Counted from the stretch's first letter, positions 28,695-38,745 are shown. The stretch is 64,000 bases of DNA from Collimonas arenae (GCF_001584165.1 NZ_CP013233.1:2922620-2986619); one strand, 5' to 3'. Numbers and translations: made by a program. The notes: generated from the letters alone by a model not told the origin.

Positions 28695-31556
28695 TTAGAA
28701 CGTGTAAGAGCCAGTCAGGTAAAACTGTCGGCCTAGCGGATCGGTATAGCGGGCATCGTAACCAACCTGATTACCACCGCCTGCTGTCACCAGGGAAAGC
28801 GGTGGCGTGCGCGCAAACAGATTCTTGATGCCTGCGGTGACTACCAGACCTTTTTGCAGTGTCGCCTTGGTCTGCCAGTCGAACGTAGTGTAAGAAGCCA
28901 CGTTGTGATTCGGCATGGCGACATACGGGCCGAACGATCCATCCGGATTGACAATGCGGACCGTGGCATCGTCGGCCGTATAGGTTTCGTCGTGATAGCC
29001 GGAACGGTAATTCGCTATCAACGTATGCGTAAACTTGTCCGATTGCTTCCACGACGCTGCCAACCTCGATATCACGCGGAACACCACGTTCTGGTCGGCG
29101 CCGTATTTGCCAAGGCTGCTCTGCACGCCAGTCCCCGGGAAATCCTGCTCGGCTTTCAGCATGTAGGTACCGGTCCATTGCAAGCTCAAATCACCGATCG
29201 GCGATTTGGTCTTGAAAGTGTGATCCCAGTCTATACCCTGATATTTGGCGCTGGCCAGATTGATCGGCACCTCTGAGAAAGCAACGGTTGGCGATCCAGA
29301 AATCGGATCGTTGAACAACGTGAACAAATTCGAATACGTTTGTGGATTGTTGAACGCGATGGCTTCTTGGAGGACGCTGATCTGGTTCTTGATGCTGACC
29401 TGCCACAGATCGAAACCTATCGAAATGTTGCGCGTCGGCTCAAGACGGAAGCCGATCGTGCTCTGCTTCGATGTTTCCGGCTTCAGGCCGGATGAGCCGG
29501 TGAGCGGATTGCCGCCGGTCAGCACATCGTACTGGGTCACGCCTTGGCAACCGGCAGCCCTTGGGTCAGGTGCCGAGAACGGGCAAGCGTAGGTGCCGGC
29601 CGTGTTGCCATTAAAGGTAACTGGCGAGGTGATCTGCGCCAGCGTCGGCGCCTTGAAACCGGTGCCGTAGGAACCGCGCAACAGCAGCGAATCCACCGGC
29701 TGCCAACGCGCAGAGATCTTGTACGTGGCTTTGCTGGCGGAGTTACCCTGTGTCGACGAGCCGAGCGGATTGCCGGCGTCGTCGAACGTATTATTGTTTT
29801 TGGCGGCTTCGTAGCTGTCATAACGCAGCGCTCCGGTGAGGTCTAAGGTCTTCGTCACTGGCACCAGCAATTCCGCGAAGCTGCCATAGTTCATACGGTT
29901 TGCAGAAAATGGCAGTGCTCCGGCATTGCCGCCGATAATGGAATCGGTATAGTCCGGCTGAAGCGCATTCGTACTCTGCAAAATCGCACTCGGACTATCA
30001 GTGTGCGCCTCTCTGGTCGCCTCCACCCCGAGGCCGATTTGCGCCATGCCGCCTGGCGCCTTGAACAAATCGTGCGAAGCATGGGCATTCAGGATATCGA
30101 GCTTGGAAGTTGCCTGATCGAGAGTTTGGTGCAACACGGCCGGCGCCAATACGCTGACCGAAGATCCTGGCGGTTGGAACGGATCATAGGCGCCGGAGGC
30201 AACGATGCTTTGAAATGTATTGTTGCTGGCATAGCCGCCCAGGGCATTATCGTAAGTCCTGTTCTGAGAATGAGTGTACGAGGCGTTGTAGTCCCACCCC
30301 TTGAAACTCCCGTCCACGCCGAATGCCAAATGCAAGGCGTCGGTCCGGTACTCATCCTGGCGGCCACCGGTATCAAACAGGCGCAAACCCATTGTTGCGC
30401 TTGATACATTGGCAGGATCAACGCCGAGCTGGGCCAGATACGGTGTCACATACTTCGCATACAAAGGGCTGCTCAGCGATAACGACAGTGGCTGCGCCGG
30501 AGGGGCATATTGCGGGAAAATCGAGTACTTCGACAACATGGCCTCGGCGAACAGCGTGGTGTCGCTATTGAGTTTCCAATTACTCGACACAACAAAACTG
30601 TCGCGCGTCGATTTGGGAATCAATTCAACTGTTGATGCATAGTTGTATTTGCAGTAATTCCCTGACTGAAAAGTATTGGCCCCGCAAACACCATTCTTCA
30701 GAAAATCCGGCGAGAACTGGGTTGTCGAACCATCCTTGCCAAGCAGCGTAACGCCAGCCGGCGCCGTATTGTTACTCAACTGATACAACGCGTAATTCTG
30801 GCCGCCGACGCTGAACGGCACAATGCCGCTGTTGGCAAATCCCCGTTGCGTGGCGTTGAGGGATTGCTGCTCGTCGTGGCTGTATGCCAGCAATACGTTA
30901 TAGCCGTCTTTTTCCAGATCGCCGAAGCCCTTGGAAATGCCAACGTTGTAGCTCTTGCCGGCCGCCTTGAGCGGTGCATTGAAGTTACCGGTGATCGTGG
31001 TTTCGGTTGAATTTTTCTTGAGGATGAAATTGACGACCCCAGCAATGGCGTCAGAACCATATAGCGCCGAAGCGCCATCAGTAAGAATTTCAACACGCTC
31101 AACCGCTGATAGCGGAATACTTGCCAGATTCACTGCATAGTCGTTGTTGGCGATAGCCGATTTGGCAATCCGCCGGCCGTTGAGCAGCACCAGTGTGTAT
31201 CCCGAACCAATGCCGTGAATGGAAGCTGTTTCAACCCCGGCGCCACCGCCATTGACTGAGCTCGATGCGGGAATGAAACCCTGCATCGCGGGCAACGCCT
31301 GAATCAGATCGGAAACACTGGTGGCGCCGGTCTTGGCGATATCTTCCTGGGTCAACGTCTGGACGGGCAAGGCGCCTTCCTTGGTGATTCGCTTGATGGA
31401 TGAGCCGGTAATTTCGACGCGTTGTACCTGTTGTGGTGCATCTTCGGCCGCTGTCTCCTGCGCGTGCACCGATTGGGCCAGCAAACCCAGTCCCACGGCT
31501 ACGCTGCTGGAAAACATCAGTCGCAGCGAACGATGCAGCACTCTTTCTTTTATCAT
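28695..31556 (-). CDS. TonB-dependent outer-membrane receptor
   Basis: 953 aa. ATG at 31556 with AGGGAG upstream gives a signal peptide ending SVHAQ (about residue 32). A TonB-box-like VQRVEITGSSIKR is followed by the plug domain (about 50-190: PVQTLTQEDIAKTGATSVSDLIQ, VEILTDGASALYGSDAIAGVVN) and a long beta-barrel ending in YLTGSYTF with the terminal Phe needed for barrel assembly. This subfamily usually takes up peptides, oligosaccharides or other organic ligands rather than siderophores. No Fur box was seen upstream and no transport partner is adjacent; the ligand is unknown. Confidence 0.92.
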   Translation of the reverse strand: MIKERVLHRSLRLMFSSSVAVGLGLLAQSVHAQETAAEDAPQQVQRVEITGSSIKRITKEGALPVQTLTQEDIAKTGATSVSDLIQALPAMQGFIPASSSVNGGGAGVETASIHGIGSGYTLVLLNGRRIAKSAIANNDYAVNLASIPLSAVERVEILTDGASALYGSDAIAGVVNFILKKNSTETTITGNFNAPLKAAGKSYNVGISKGFGDLEKDGYNVLLAYSHDEQQSLNATQRGFANSGIVPFSVGGQNYALYQLSNNTAPAGVTLLGKDGSTTQFSPDFLKNGVCGANTFQSGNYCKYNYASTVELIPKSTRDSFVVSSNWKLNSDTTLFAEAMLSKYSIFPQYAPPAQPLSLSLSSPLYAKYVTPYLAQLGVDPANVSSATMGLRLFDTGGRQDEYRTDALHLAFGVDGSFKGWDYNASYTHSQNRTYDNALGGYASNNTFQSIVASGAYDPFQPPGSSVSVLAPAVLHQTLDQATSKLDILNAHASHDLFKAPGGMAQIGLGVEATREAHTDSPSAILQSTNALQPDYTDSIIGGNAGALPFSANRMNYGSFAELLVPVTKTLDLTGALRYDSYEAAKNNNTFDDAGNPLGSSTQGNSASKATYKISARWQPVDSLLLRGSYGTGFKAPTLAQITSPVTFNGNTAGTYACPFSAPDPRAAGCQGVTQYDVLTGGNPLTGSSGLKPETSKQSTIGFRLEPTRNISIGFDLWQVSIKNQISVLQEAIAFNNPQTYSNLFTLFNDPISGSPTVAFSEVPINLASAKYQGIDWDHTFKTKSPIGDLSLQWTGTYMLKAEQDFPGTGVQSSLGKYGADQNVVFRVISRLAASWKQSDKFTHTLIANYRSGYHDETYTADDATVRIVNPDGSFGPYVAMPNHNVASYTTFDWQTKATLQKGLVVTAGIKNLFARTPPLSLVTAGGGNQVGYDARYTDPLGRQFYLTGSYTF

Positions 31557-32100
31557 AACCAAACTCCCTGTAGGTAAGTAATAGAGCGGATATTTAAGTT
31601 TTGTAACGGTGGACATCAACTTGTTAATCGCCTTCTGGGCGATGCATGAAAAACCCATTCCAGACATGCTCAGGAGAACGGATTTTCTTTGCAGGTGCAG
31701 CCATTTCGCATTGCCGGAAATTTCTCAAATGGCAATTGATAAGCGCCATTCAAAAATATTTCCGCAAACACACTGAGCAACAAACATGCCACGTGGAAAT
31801 GCGATGTTTCAGCGCATTGCGGCTTGATCAGCCCGTCAAGATTCCGGGCATAGATAGGCTTACGACAACATGTCGCGCACAAATATAGGAACAGGAATGG
31901 GAGAAGGAACGGGAGAAGGAAGACTGCCAGCACTTGCAATGCACCGTTTCGGATTCGGCTTGTGCGGGCAAAGCGCAATCGAAGAGAGAGATGCGCAGCA
32001 ATCTAAGCAAAGACGGATAGTGAGCGATGGCCGAACATCCCCTCCATCAAGACCAGAGGCCGGGGCTTTGCTCAGACAGGGATACTGATCCGCCCTGCTG
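31557..32100. other. Intergenic region between the TonB receptor and the histidine kinase
   Basis: 544 bp. Short open frames on both strands lack ribosome sites and family resemblance. One notable item is a purine-rich direct repeat (gggagaagga-acgggagaagga, about 31898-31920). No terminator with a clear T-run was identified. Confidence 0.5.
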
Positions 32101-33489
32101 TCAGGACGGCAATTTCGAAGGAGTGCCGAGAATCGGAAATGGAAAATATACCGAAAAAATCGTGCCGCCAGATGCCGCAGATTCGACGGTTATCCTGGCA
32201 CCGTGATCCTTGGTGATGTCGCGCACGATCGACAATCCCAAGCCGTTGCCGGCGACATTGTCGTCGAGTCGGTGGAAACGGTCGAAGATCAGTTCCTGCT
32301 CAGAAGGTGCTATCCCGGGACCGGAATCCTCCACCGAAAAAATGCCGCCGTCCTTGCCATGCAGCGAACTGACGGTCACCGTGCCGTTGGGCGGAGTGTA
32401 GCGAATTGCATTGTCGATCAAATTATCGATCAGGTCGCGCAGCAGAAAGTGATCGCCCATCACCCGTGTCGGCTGCAAATTGAAACCCAGATCGATATTC
32501 TTCTTGTGCGCCTCTTCGACAAAATGCTGGACCGACTCCTCGACCAACTTGTTGAGCTCAACCACGCGCAGGCGCTCTTTCTCGAATTTGGCTGGTTCAG
32601 CCCGCGCCAGCGTCAGCAGCTGGTTGGTTTGGCGGATCATCCTCTCGGTCGACGACGCCATCAGAGTGATCGAATGCGCACTTTCCGGTTCATCGGCATG
32701 TTTCTGCAGCAGCCATTCCAGCTGGGTCCGAAAACCGGCCAGCGGCGTGCGTAATTGATGCGCGACATTGGCAAGAAAACTCTGTTGCACCTTGGCATCC
32801 AGCCGCACCTTATCCAGCAAGGCGTTGATGGCGTTGACCACCGGACGGAGTTCCAACGGTACATCTTTCTCATTCAGCGTCGACAAATCGTCACGGTTAC
32901 GTGCATTCAGGCCAGCTTTCATTTCCTTTAACGGCAACAGTCCCTTGCTGACTGCCAGCCAGATCGCGATAATCAGGGTCAGCGCCAGCACACCTTCCAG
33001 CAAAGCCAGCGCCAGGAAAATCACGGAACGGATATGCATGCGCTTACGCAGTGTTTCAGCCACACCGATGAAGACCGGCTGGTTGCCAATCATGGTTCTC
33101 AGTGCCACGATACGCACCGGTTCACCGCGCATGACACCGTCGTAAGGGGTCGGATCGTTAAGCTCCTCGCGCTGAGGCAATACCGGAAAATCGCCATCAC
33201 CAGCCAGCAATTTTCCTTGTCGGTCGCGCACCACCAAAAAAATAGCGTCGAAATGGTCGACCCGCAAGACCTGCTCAGCCTGTTTCGACAGATCGATCTC
33301 CACTTCGCCGCCAGCTTCATGCAAGCGCGGGATCATCGCCCAGCCAGCGTCTGCCAGACTCTGGTCGAAGGCAATCTGAGCCGGAATCCAGGCCAGCCAG
33401 TAAGTCAGGCCGGCGCCAATGAGATTGACGATCAGCAACGGCACGATCAGCCACTTCAGCAAACTGATGCGGATGCTGGGCATGCTCAT
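32101..33489 (-). CDS. Sensor histidine kinase (TctE/QseC type)
   Basis: 462 aa membrane kinase. Transmembrane helices near 12-34 and 155-180 enclose a periplasmic sensor domain of about 120 residues. The phospho-acceptor is His244 in NVAHQLRTPLAG; the ATPase domain has DLIDNLIDNAIRYTP (N box), VEDSGPGIAP and GNGLGLSIV. The sensor region and domain order fit the TctE/QseC group, whose known members sense tricarboxylates or quorum and stress signals; the ligand here is not deducible. The start overlaps the regulator stop by 4 bp (ATGA). Confidence 0.92.
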   Translation of the reverse strand: MSMPSIRISLLKWLIVPLLIVNLIGAGLTYWLAWIPAQIAFDQSLADAGWAMIPRLHEAGGEVEIDLSKQAEQVLRVDHFDAIFLVVRDRQGKLLAGDGDFPVLPQREELNDPTPYDGVMRGEPVRIVALRTMIGNQPVFIGVAETLRKRMHIRSVIFLALALLEGVLALTLIIAIWLAVSKGLLPLKEMKAGLNARNRDDLSTLNEKDVPLELRPVVNAINALLDKVRLDAKVQQSFLANVAHQLRTPLAGFRTQLEWLLQKHADEPESAHSITLMASSTERMIRQTNQLLTLARAEPAKFEKERLRVVELNKLVEESVQHFVEEAHKKNIDLGFNLQPTRVMGDHFLLRDLIDNLIDNAIRYTPPNGTVTVSSLHGKDGGIFSVEDSGPGIAPSEQELIFDRFHRLDDNVAGNGLGLSIVRDITKDHGARITVESAASGGTIFSVYFPFPILGTPSKLPS

Positions 33490-34154
33490 GAATCGGCTTT
33501 TTCCAGCATGTAGCCAAAGCCGCGGATAGTCCGGATCTCGATTCCGGCATCAGCGATCTTCAGGCGGATTCGGGATATATAGACTTCCACCGCGTTCAAC
33601 GTCAGTTCCGCCCCCCATGGCAGGATGGCGTCGATGATCTGCTGCCGCGACACCACCCGCGACGCCTGCTGCAGCAAATATTCCAGCACGGCCCACTCGC
33701 GCACCGAAAGATCGATGACCTTGCCATTGATTTTTGCGCGGCGTGAAGACGTGTTGAGCGACAATCCGCCCAGATGGATCTCCAACGGTTGTGGCGCACT
33801 ACGGCGCAACAACGCACGTACGCGCGCCACCAGTTCCTGGGTGGCGAATGGCTTGACCAGATAATCGTCGGCGCCCAGCTCCAGGCCGTACACCCGGTCC
33901 TGCACAGAGTCGCGTGCTGTCAACAACAACACCGGCACCTGGCTACCGCGTGCCCGCAGGCGCCGGATCACCTCGAAACCGTCGATGCCAGGCAAGCCGA
34001 TATCCAGCACCACCACGGAAATCTCCGTGCGCTGCAACAGTGCATCGGCCTCATTGCCGTTCTGCACCACATCGACCACCATCCCATGCCCGCGGAAGAT
34101 GCGCAAAATCCCGTCTGCCAGCACCGAATCGTCTTCCACCAGAAGAATATGCAT
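33486..34154 (-). CDS. OmpR-family response regulator
   Basis: 222 aa. Receiver domain with acidic pocket Glu7/Asp8/Asp9, phospho-acceptor Asp51 (VVVLDIGLPGIDG) and Lys near residue 101 (DDYLVKPF). The C-terminal winged helix (about 130-220) includes LSVREWAVLEYLLQQASRVVSRQQI and ISRIRLKIADAGIEIRTIRGFGYML. ATG at 34154 was chosen so the receiver begins with MHILLVEDD. It is cotranscribed with the kinase. Confidence 0.93.
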   Translation of the reverse strand: MHILLVEDDSVLADGILRIFRGHGMVVDVVQNGNEADALLQRTEISVVVLDIGLPGIDGFEVIRRLRARGSQVPVLLLTARDSVQDRVYGLELGADDYLVKPFATQELVARVRALLRRSAPQPLEIHLGGLSLNTSSRRAKINGKVIDLSVREWAVLEYLLQQASRVVSRQQIIDAILPWGAELTLNAVEVYISRIRLKIADAGIEIRTIRGFGYMLEKADS

Positions 34155-34430
34155 TTTTACTTCACCAATCCTGAGAGCTATCGCAAGCCCGACCGCATTT
34201 TCCACCGATCGATCTTGCTTTTATTTTAATTTTCAATAAGTTAGCGCTAATTTTAATCGGTCGCCGCAGAGTTGCGTTGACTCAATTGCACCTCGCGGCT
34301 CGGCGGACAGGACAATTGGCGAGTTATAAGCGTGGCTAAAAATGACGCCATGAAGATGCAATAGCACTCATGCCTTGAGTCAGCTCCGGATCGCCGCCCC
34401 GTTCCCTGAGTTTCAACGCATAATTAATGC
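34155..34430. other. Intergenic region, response regulator / MerR
   Basis: Divergent promoters must lie here. An A+T-rich stretch around 34218-34260 is a plausible promoter of the two-component operon. No gene is supported. Confidence 0.45.
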
Positions 34431-34468
34431 TTGACCTAGAGCGCACTCTAACTTTTAAGCTTGATTCC
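34431..34468 (+). promoter_or_regulatory. MerR-type promoter/operator of the MerR-CMD operon
   Basis: TTGACC (34431-34436) is followed by a palindrome AGAG-CGCA-CTCT (34438-34449) and a weak TTTAAG. The long spacing of about 18-19 bp with a dyad between -35 and -10 is the hallmark of MerR-activated promoters, and this dyad resembles the CTTAGAGT..ACTCTAAG type used by NmlR/AdhR-like regulators. The expected transcript start would fall almost on the ATG at 34469. Confidence 0.65.
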
Positions 34469-34864
34469 ATGACCACTTCCATATCCATTCAACAAGCTGC
34501 CGCAGCCACCGGACTGAGCATCCATACTTTGCGCTATTACGAAAAGATCGGTTTGATCGATCCGGTTCCGCGCCAAAGTAATCAGCATCGCTTGTATCGC
34601 CAGGAAGATTTGCGCTGGATTGAATTCCTGCTCAAATTGCGCGCTACCGGCATGTCGATCCAGCAGATGCTGCGTTATGCCGAACTGCGCAGGATGGGAG
34701 AGCAACTTGGTAGTGTGTCTGAGCGCAAGACGTTGCTGGAACGGCACACCGAAGCGCTCGAAGCAGAGCTTTTGGTACTTCAGGACACGCTGGCGATGCT
34801 GCGCGACAAAGTCGCACTGTACGCCGACATGGAAGAAAAGCTGAAAGCGACCCTCAACGCATAA
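34469..34864 (+). CDS. MerR-family regulator (NmlR/AdhR-like)
   Basis: 131 aa. Winged HTH at 4-40 (SIQQAAAATGLSIHTLRYYEKIGLIDPVPR) and a C-terminal coiled coil (about 82-125). No cysteine is present, so it is not a metal- or thiol-sensing type with the usual Cys. ATG at 34469 was chosen because the HTH then starts directly. No SD precedes it, in line with a leaderless message. The downstream carboxymuconolactone-decarboxylase-like gene 12 bp later is the probable target, a common pairing. Confidence 0.88.
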   Translation: MTTSISIQQAAAATGLSIHTLRYYEKIGLIDPVPRQSNQHRLYRQEDLRWIEFLLKLRATGMSIQQMLRYAELRRMGEQLGSVSERKTLLERHTEALEAELLVLQDTLAMLRDKVALYADMEEKLKATLNA

Positions 34865-34876
34865 CCGGAGAATCGC

Positions 34877-35290
34877 ATGGAACAAAACACAACCAGCACA
34901 TACGAAAGAGGCTTGAAACGCTTAAAGGAAGTCGACGACATCGCCGGCGAAAAGGTCATTGCCAGCTTGGCCGACATTTCGCCGGATCTCGGGCGTTACG
35001 TCATTGAGTTCGGTTTCGGCGAAATCTATTCGCGCCCTGGCTTGACCCTGCAACAACGCGAGCTGGCAACGGTGGCGGCGCTAACCGCAATGGGCACCGC
35101 CCAGCCCCAGTTGAAGGTGCATCTGGCTGCGGCGCTGAATGTGGGCCTGTCGCGTCTGGAAATCACTGAAACCATCATGCAGATGGCGCTGTACGCCGGC
35201 TTTCCGGCGGCGCTGAACGGCATGTTTGCCGCGAAAGAAGTCTTTGCTGAACACGATCAGCTCGTGCACACGGAAGTAGCCGCGCATTGA
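34877..35290 (+). CDS. Carboxymuconolactone decarboxylase-family protein
   Basis: 137 aa. Family block PGLTLQQRELATVAALTAMGTAQPQLKVHLAAALNVGLS (about 54-92) followed by EITETIMQMALYAGFPAALNGM. There is no cysteine, so the AhpD peroxidase chemistry (CxxC) is absent, and the protein is closer to the PcaC-like group of decarboxylases or uncharacterised stress proteins. SD CGGAG precedes the ATG. It forms an operon with the MerR regulator. Confidence 0.88.
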   Translation: MEQNTTSTYERGLKRLKEVDDIAGEKVIASLADISPDLGRYVIEFGFGEIYSRPGLTLQQRELATVAALTAMGTAQPQLKVHLAAALNVGLSRLEITETIMQMALYAGFPAALNGMFAAKEVFAEHDQLVHTEVAAH

Positions 35291-35796
35291 GTGAGTGCCA
35301 GGCTTCCCGGCCGCTCCGGCTCGCTCCGCTTGATCAGGGCGGAGCCGCAGCGCAGATTCCTCGAGAACGTCCGGCAGCCGATAACGCAGCATGTGCAAAT
35401 TTTCCTGTCGTCTCAGATGGATAACCTGAAATGCGCCTGCCATGTGAACACCAGATAAGGCGTCCGACTGCCAGACGATGAGGCCATGATGGCGGCCCTT
35501 GCAACACGTGCTGAAACCTGCTGTGAATGAAGTCTAAGTGAGTTGCGCGTCGCGCAGGAAATACCGATTCAGGATAGGGATATAAGAAAAAACGATAACC
35601 TGATTCTCACAGGAAAATCCCCCCAGTTCCGCACCACCTTGAAAAAGGCGTAAACCACTGGTGCAACCTGGCGCGATCTCCTGCCAGGAATACGTTTTCA
35701 ATCAGATCAATCAATGCGGAAGCGGCAGGATTGCTGACTTGAGGTGAACGACTGGAAGTACGGCGCAGGCCTGGCAAACCGGTACTGCCACAGCGA
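35291..35796. other. Intergenic region without supported gene
   Basis: 506 bp between the CMD gene and the end of a reverse-strand LysR gene. Open frames on the minus strand overlap the CMD gene as shadows. A GC-rich hairpin-prone stretch occurs at about 35305-35345 (gccgctccggctcgctccgc). No terminator, RNA or repeat family was recognised. Confidence 0.45.
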
Positions 35797-36735
35797 TCAA
35801 GGCCGCGCCAGAATTTTGGCGTGCAGCCACTGCCCGCTGCGGCACAATTCGTCGGTCACCTCCAGCACCAGCCGCTCCACCGCTGCCGCCGCCGTAGTCA
35901 GCGGAATATTTTTCGAAGCGCATAATGTCAGCGTGCGCGACAGCTTTTCTCCGCTGATCGAATAGGCGGTCATTTCCCCGCGCTTGATCTCCGGCAGCAA
36001 CGGCGCCACCGGCAGGATGGTGGCGCCGATGTCTGCCAGGATGGCTGATTTCATGATGGTCACCGAACTGATTTCGATCACGTTGTCGAGCGCGATGCCG
36101 GCCGCTCTGGCGACGCTTTCGATACGCGGTCGCACGCCGTGCTGCAAACCCGGCAATATCAACCTGGCCTTGGCTGCGCGGGCGAAAGTGATAGAGCGAC
36201 GTGCCGTCGCATATTGCGAGCCGGCGCGCGTGATAAACATCATTTCCTCTTCCACCAGCGGCGTGGTGGCAAACGAAGTCAGTTGGCCGTCATCGAACAG
36301 AATCGCCAGATTGATGCGGCCAGTCTTCAATTGTTCGATCAGGTTTCCGGTCAACTCCTCCGTCAATTGCAGCGAGATATCGGGATACCTGGCGCGCATC
36401 GCCGTCAGCAACGGCAAAGCCAGGATGCCGGAAGCGCTTTGCGGGATGCCCAACGCGACGGTGCCGGTCGGCTTGTCGGTCGATTGCGCAACTGCTGATC
36501 TGGCGTCGATCACCTGCTTCAGGATGGCCTGCGCATGTTCGTAAAAGGTCTTGCCGGCATCGGTAGCCAACACGCCCTGCGCCGACCGGTGCAACAGCTG
36601 TGCGCCGAGTTCATCTTCCAGTTGCTTGATCTGTTGGGTCAAGGCCGGCTGGGCGATATGCAAAACCTTTGCCGCGCGCGACAGTGAGCCATGATCGACA
36701 ATGGCGACGAAATAACGCAGTTGACGCAACTCCAT
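35797..36735 (-). CDS. LysR-family regulator (Nac-like)
   Basis: 312 aa. HTH near residues 17-40 (LSRAAKVLHIAQPALTQQIKQLE) and an effector domain from about 90. Pattern LRQLRYFVAIVDHGSLSRAA and TLCASKNIPLT-type ending place it near the Nac/Cbl-like LysR proteins. It is divergent from the MFS transporter gene 171 bp away, which it likely controls. Confidence 0.9.
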   Translation of the reverse strand: MELRQLRYFVAIVDHGSLSRAAKVLHIAQPALTQQIKQLEDELGAQLLHRSAQGVLATDAGKTFYEHAQAILKQVIDARSAVAQSTDKPTGTVALGIPQSASGILALPLLTAMRARYPDISLQLTEELTGNLIEQLKTGRINLAILFDDGQLTSFATTPLVEEEMMFITRAGSQYATARRSITFARAAKARLILPGLQHGVRPRIESVARAAGIALDNVIEISSVTIMKSAILADIGATILPVAPLLPEIKRGEMTAYSISGEKLSRTLTLCASKNIPLTTAAAAVERLVLEVTDELCRSGQWLHAKILARP

Positions 36736-36906
36736 ATGGAAATAACCTCGACATAGTGAGTGGAACGGCGCTTACCCTGGCGCCTGCCCGACAAGTGTAA
36801 ACGACGTAGCCATCCGAAGGGCGTGCGGCTACAATGCTTTTCAATTAAAAGGCGAGCCGAGGTTTCCACCGTCGTTTCTTATAACTACACAAAAAGGTAG
36901 AGAGAC

Positions 36907-38205
36907 ATGTCCGATAATTCAGCCCCATCCAAACCCAGCAGCTTCGAAGCCGCGACCTACGCCAAAGTCACCTGGCGCCTGCTGCCGCTGCTATTCCTGT
37001 GCTACGTTGCGTCTTACCTGGACCGCGTCAACGTCGGTTTCGCCAAGCTGCAGATGCTCAACGACCTGAAGTTCAGCGAGACCGTCTACGGCCTCGGCGC
37101 CGGGATTTTCTTCCTCGGCTATTTCATCTTTGAAATTCCCAGCAACATGATCCTGCACCGGGTCGGCGCCCGCCTCTGGATCGCGCGCATCATGATCACC
37201 TGGGGCATCATCTCGGGCGCAATGATTTTCGTCGATAGCCCGGGCACATTCTATGTGATGCGCTTCCTGCTCGGCGTTGCCGAAGCCGGCTTCTTCCCTG
37301 GCGTAATCCTCTACCTGACCTATTGGTATCCGGCCCATCGACGCGGCAAGATGACAGCATTGTTCATGACCGGCGTACCGCTATCGGGCGTCATCGGCGG
37401 GCCACTTTCGGGCTGGATCATGAAAGCCATGCCGGGCGTCCACGGGTTAGCCGGCTGGCAATGGATGTTCGTGCTGGAAGCCATTCCTTCGCTGATACTC
37501 GGTGTAATCGTGATCTTTTATCTGCAGGACCGGATCCGCGGCGCCAAATGGTTGAGTGAAGAAGAAAAGGTGTTGCTGGAAACGCAGGTACAAGCTGAAA
37601 CCAACCAGAAACAGGAAGTCTCGCTCGGCCAGATGTTTGCCAATCCAAAAGTATGGCTGATGGCGCTGATCTATTTTTGTTTCGTCATGGGATTGTATGG
37701 TGTCAGTTTCTGGCTGCCTACCATCATCAAGACCACTGGCGTCACCGACACCTTCAACATTGGCCTGCTGACCGCCATCCCTTATGCGTCTGCGGCGATC
37801 GCCATGATCCTGATCGGCCACAGCGCCGATAAACGGCGCGAACGGCGCTGGCACGTGGCGATCCCGGCGCTGCTGGGCAGCATCGGCCTGGTCATGAGCA
37901 CGGTCTACGACCACAACACGCTGCTGGCAATGTCGGCGCTGACGCTGGCGACGATCGGCATCATCACCGTGCTGCCTCTGTTCTGGAGCCTGCCGACCGC
38001 GTTCCTCGGCGGCGCGGCGGCAGCGGCCGGGATTGCGCTGATCAACTCGTTGGGCAACCTTGCTGGCTTCGTCAGTCCCTATCTGGTCGGCTGGCTCAAG
38101 GACCAGACGCACAGCACCAATAGCGGCATGTTCGTGCTGGCGGCGTCGCTGTTGCTCGGCGCGATGCTGACGCTGTCGCTTTCGCCGCGGCTGGTGAATA
38201 AATAA
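36907..38205 (+). CDS. MFS transporter, anion:cation symporter (ACS) family
   Basis: 432 aa with about 12 membrane spans. The ACS signature appears early (YLDRVNVGFAKLQMLNDLKFSETVYGLGAGIFFLGYFIFEIPSN, about 36-80) and the loop 2-3 family motif follows. Members import organic anions such as glucarate, tartrate, phthalate or nicotinate; the substrate cannot be told from sequence. A divergent LysR suggests induction by its substrate. SD AAAGGTAGAGAG lies upstream. Confidence 0.9.
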   Translation: MSDNSAPSKPSSFEAATYAKVTWRLLPLLFLCYVASYLDRVNVGFAKLQMLNDLKFSETVYGLGAGIFFLGYFIFEIPSNMILHRVGARLWIARIMITWGIISGAMIFVDSPGTFYVMRFLLGVAEAGFFPGVILYLTYWYPAHRRGKMTALFMTGVPLSGVIGGPLSGWIMKAMPGVHGLAGWQWMFVLEAIPSLILGVIVIFYLQDRIRGAKWLSEEEKVLLETQVQAETNQKQEVSLGQMFANPKVWLMALIYFCFVMGLYGVSFWLPTIIKTTGVTDTFNIGLLTAIPYASAAIAMILIGHSADKRRERRWHVAIPALLGSIGLVMSTVYDHNTLLAMSALTLATIGIITVLPLFWSLPTAFLGGAAAAAGIALINSLGNLAGFVSPYLVGWLKDQTHSTNSGMFVLAASLLLGAMLTLSLSPRLVNK

Positions 38206-38246
38206 ATTGAGGAAAACCGGCTGCAACCTTATCGGAAAGGAAACGC

Positions 38247-38702
38247 ATGGCGCCAAACGCACTCGCATTCACGCCAGCGACCGAGGAGGACCTGTCCTTC
38301 CTGCTGGCGCTGCGCGATGCCACCATGACCCCACATTTGATACGGGCAGGCGCGGCGATTGACGAAGCCTCTCAATTGGCGCGTATTCGATATCGCTTTG
38401 AACACGCGCAGATCGTTTCCCTCAAAGGCCGCAAGATCGGCCTGTTGAAAGCCTGCAAGGAAGAAGCGCAGTGGTACATCGTGCAAATCCAGATCATGCC
38501 GGAATGCCAAGGACAAGGATTGGGCCGGCAAATCGTCGAACACATACTGGCGCAGGCCAGCCGTGACCGTTTACCGACGGCACTGAAGGTATTGGAAGGC
38601 AATCCGGCGCGGCGCTTGTATGAAAAACTGGGCTTCAAGGAAGCGCGCCAGGAGGGCATCGAATACCTGATGGTCTGCCCTCCCCGATTGGCCATTGTGT
38701 AA
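38247..38702 (+). CDS. GNAT-family N-acetyltransferase
   Basis: 151 aa. The acetyl-CoA motif A is seen as VQIQIMPECQGQGLGRQIVEHIL (about 83-105), with LEGNPARRLYEKLGFKE near the C-terminus, the usual motif B. SD AAGGAAACGC before the ATG. Acceptor substrate unknown. It follows the MFS gene by 41 bp and could share its transcript. Confidence 0.87.
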   Translation: MAPNALAFTPATEEDLSFLLALRDATMTPHLIRAGAAIDEASQLARIRYRFEHAQIVSLKGRKIGLLKACKEEAQWYIVQIQIMPECQGQGLGRQIVEHILAQASRDRLPTALKVLEGNPARRLYEKLGFKEARQEGIEYLMVCPPRLAIV

Positions 38703-38745
38703 AAAAATCGCAAAGTGCTTGCATTCGCGTTCTCGATGATTAATA

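Noticed and set aside
31670..31978. 102-codon frame with a hydrophobic stretch between the TonB receptor and kinase genes
   Set aside because: No Shine-Dalgarno, low-complexity Leu/Phe/Pro stretch from a purine repeat on the other strand, and no family resemblance.
37447..38268. 273-codon open frame opposite the MFS gene
   Set aside because: Antisense shadow of a clear 12-span transporter.
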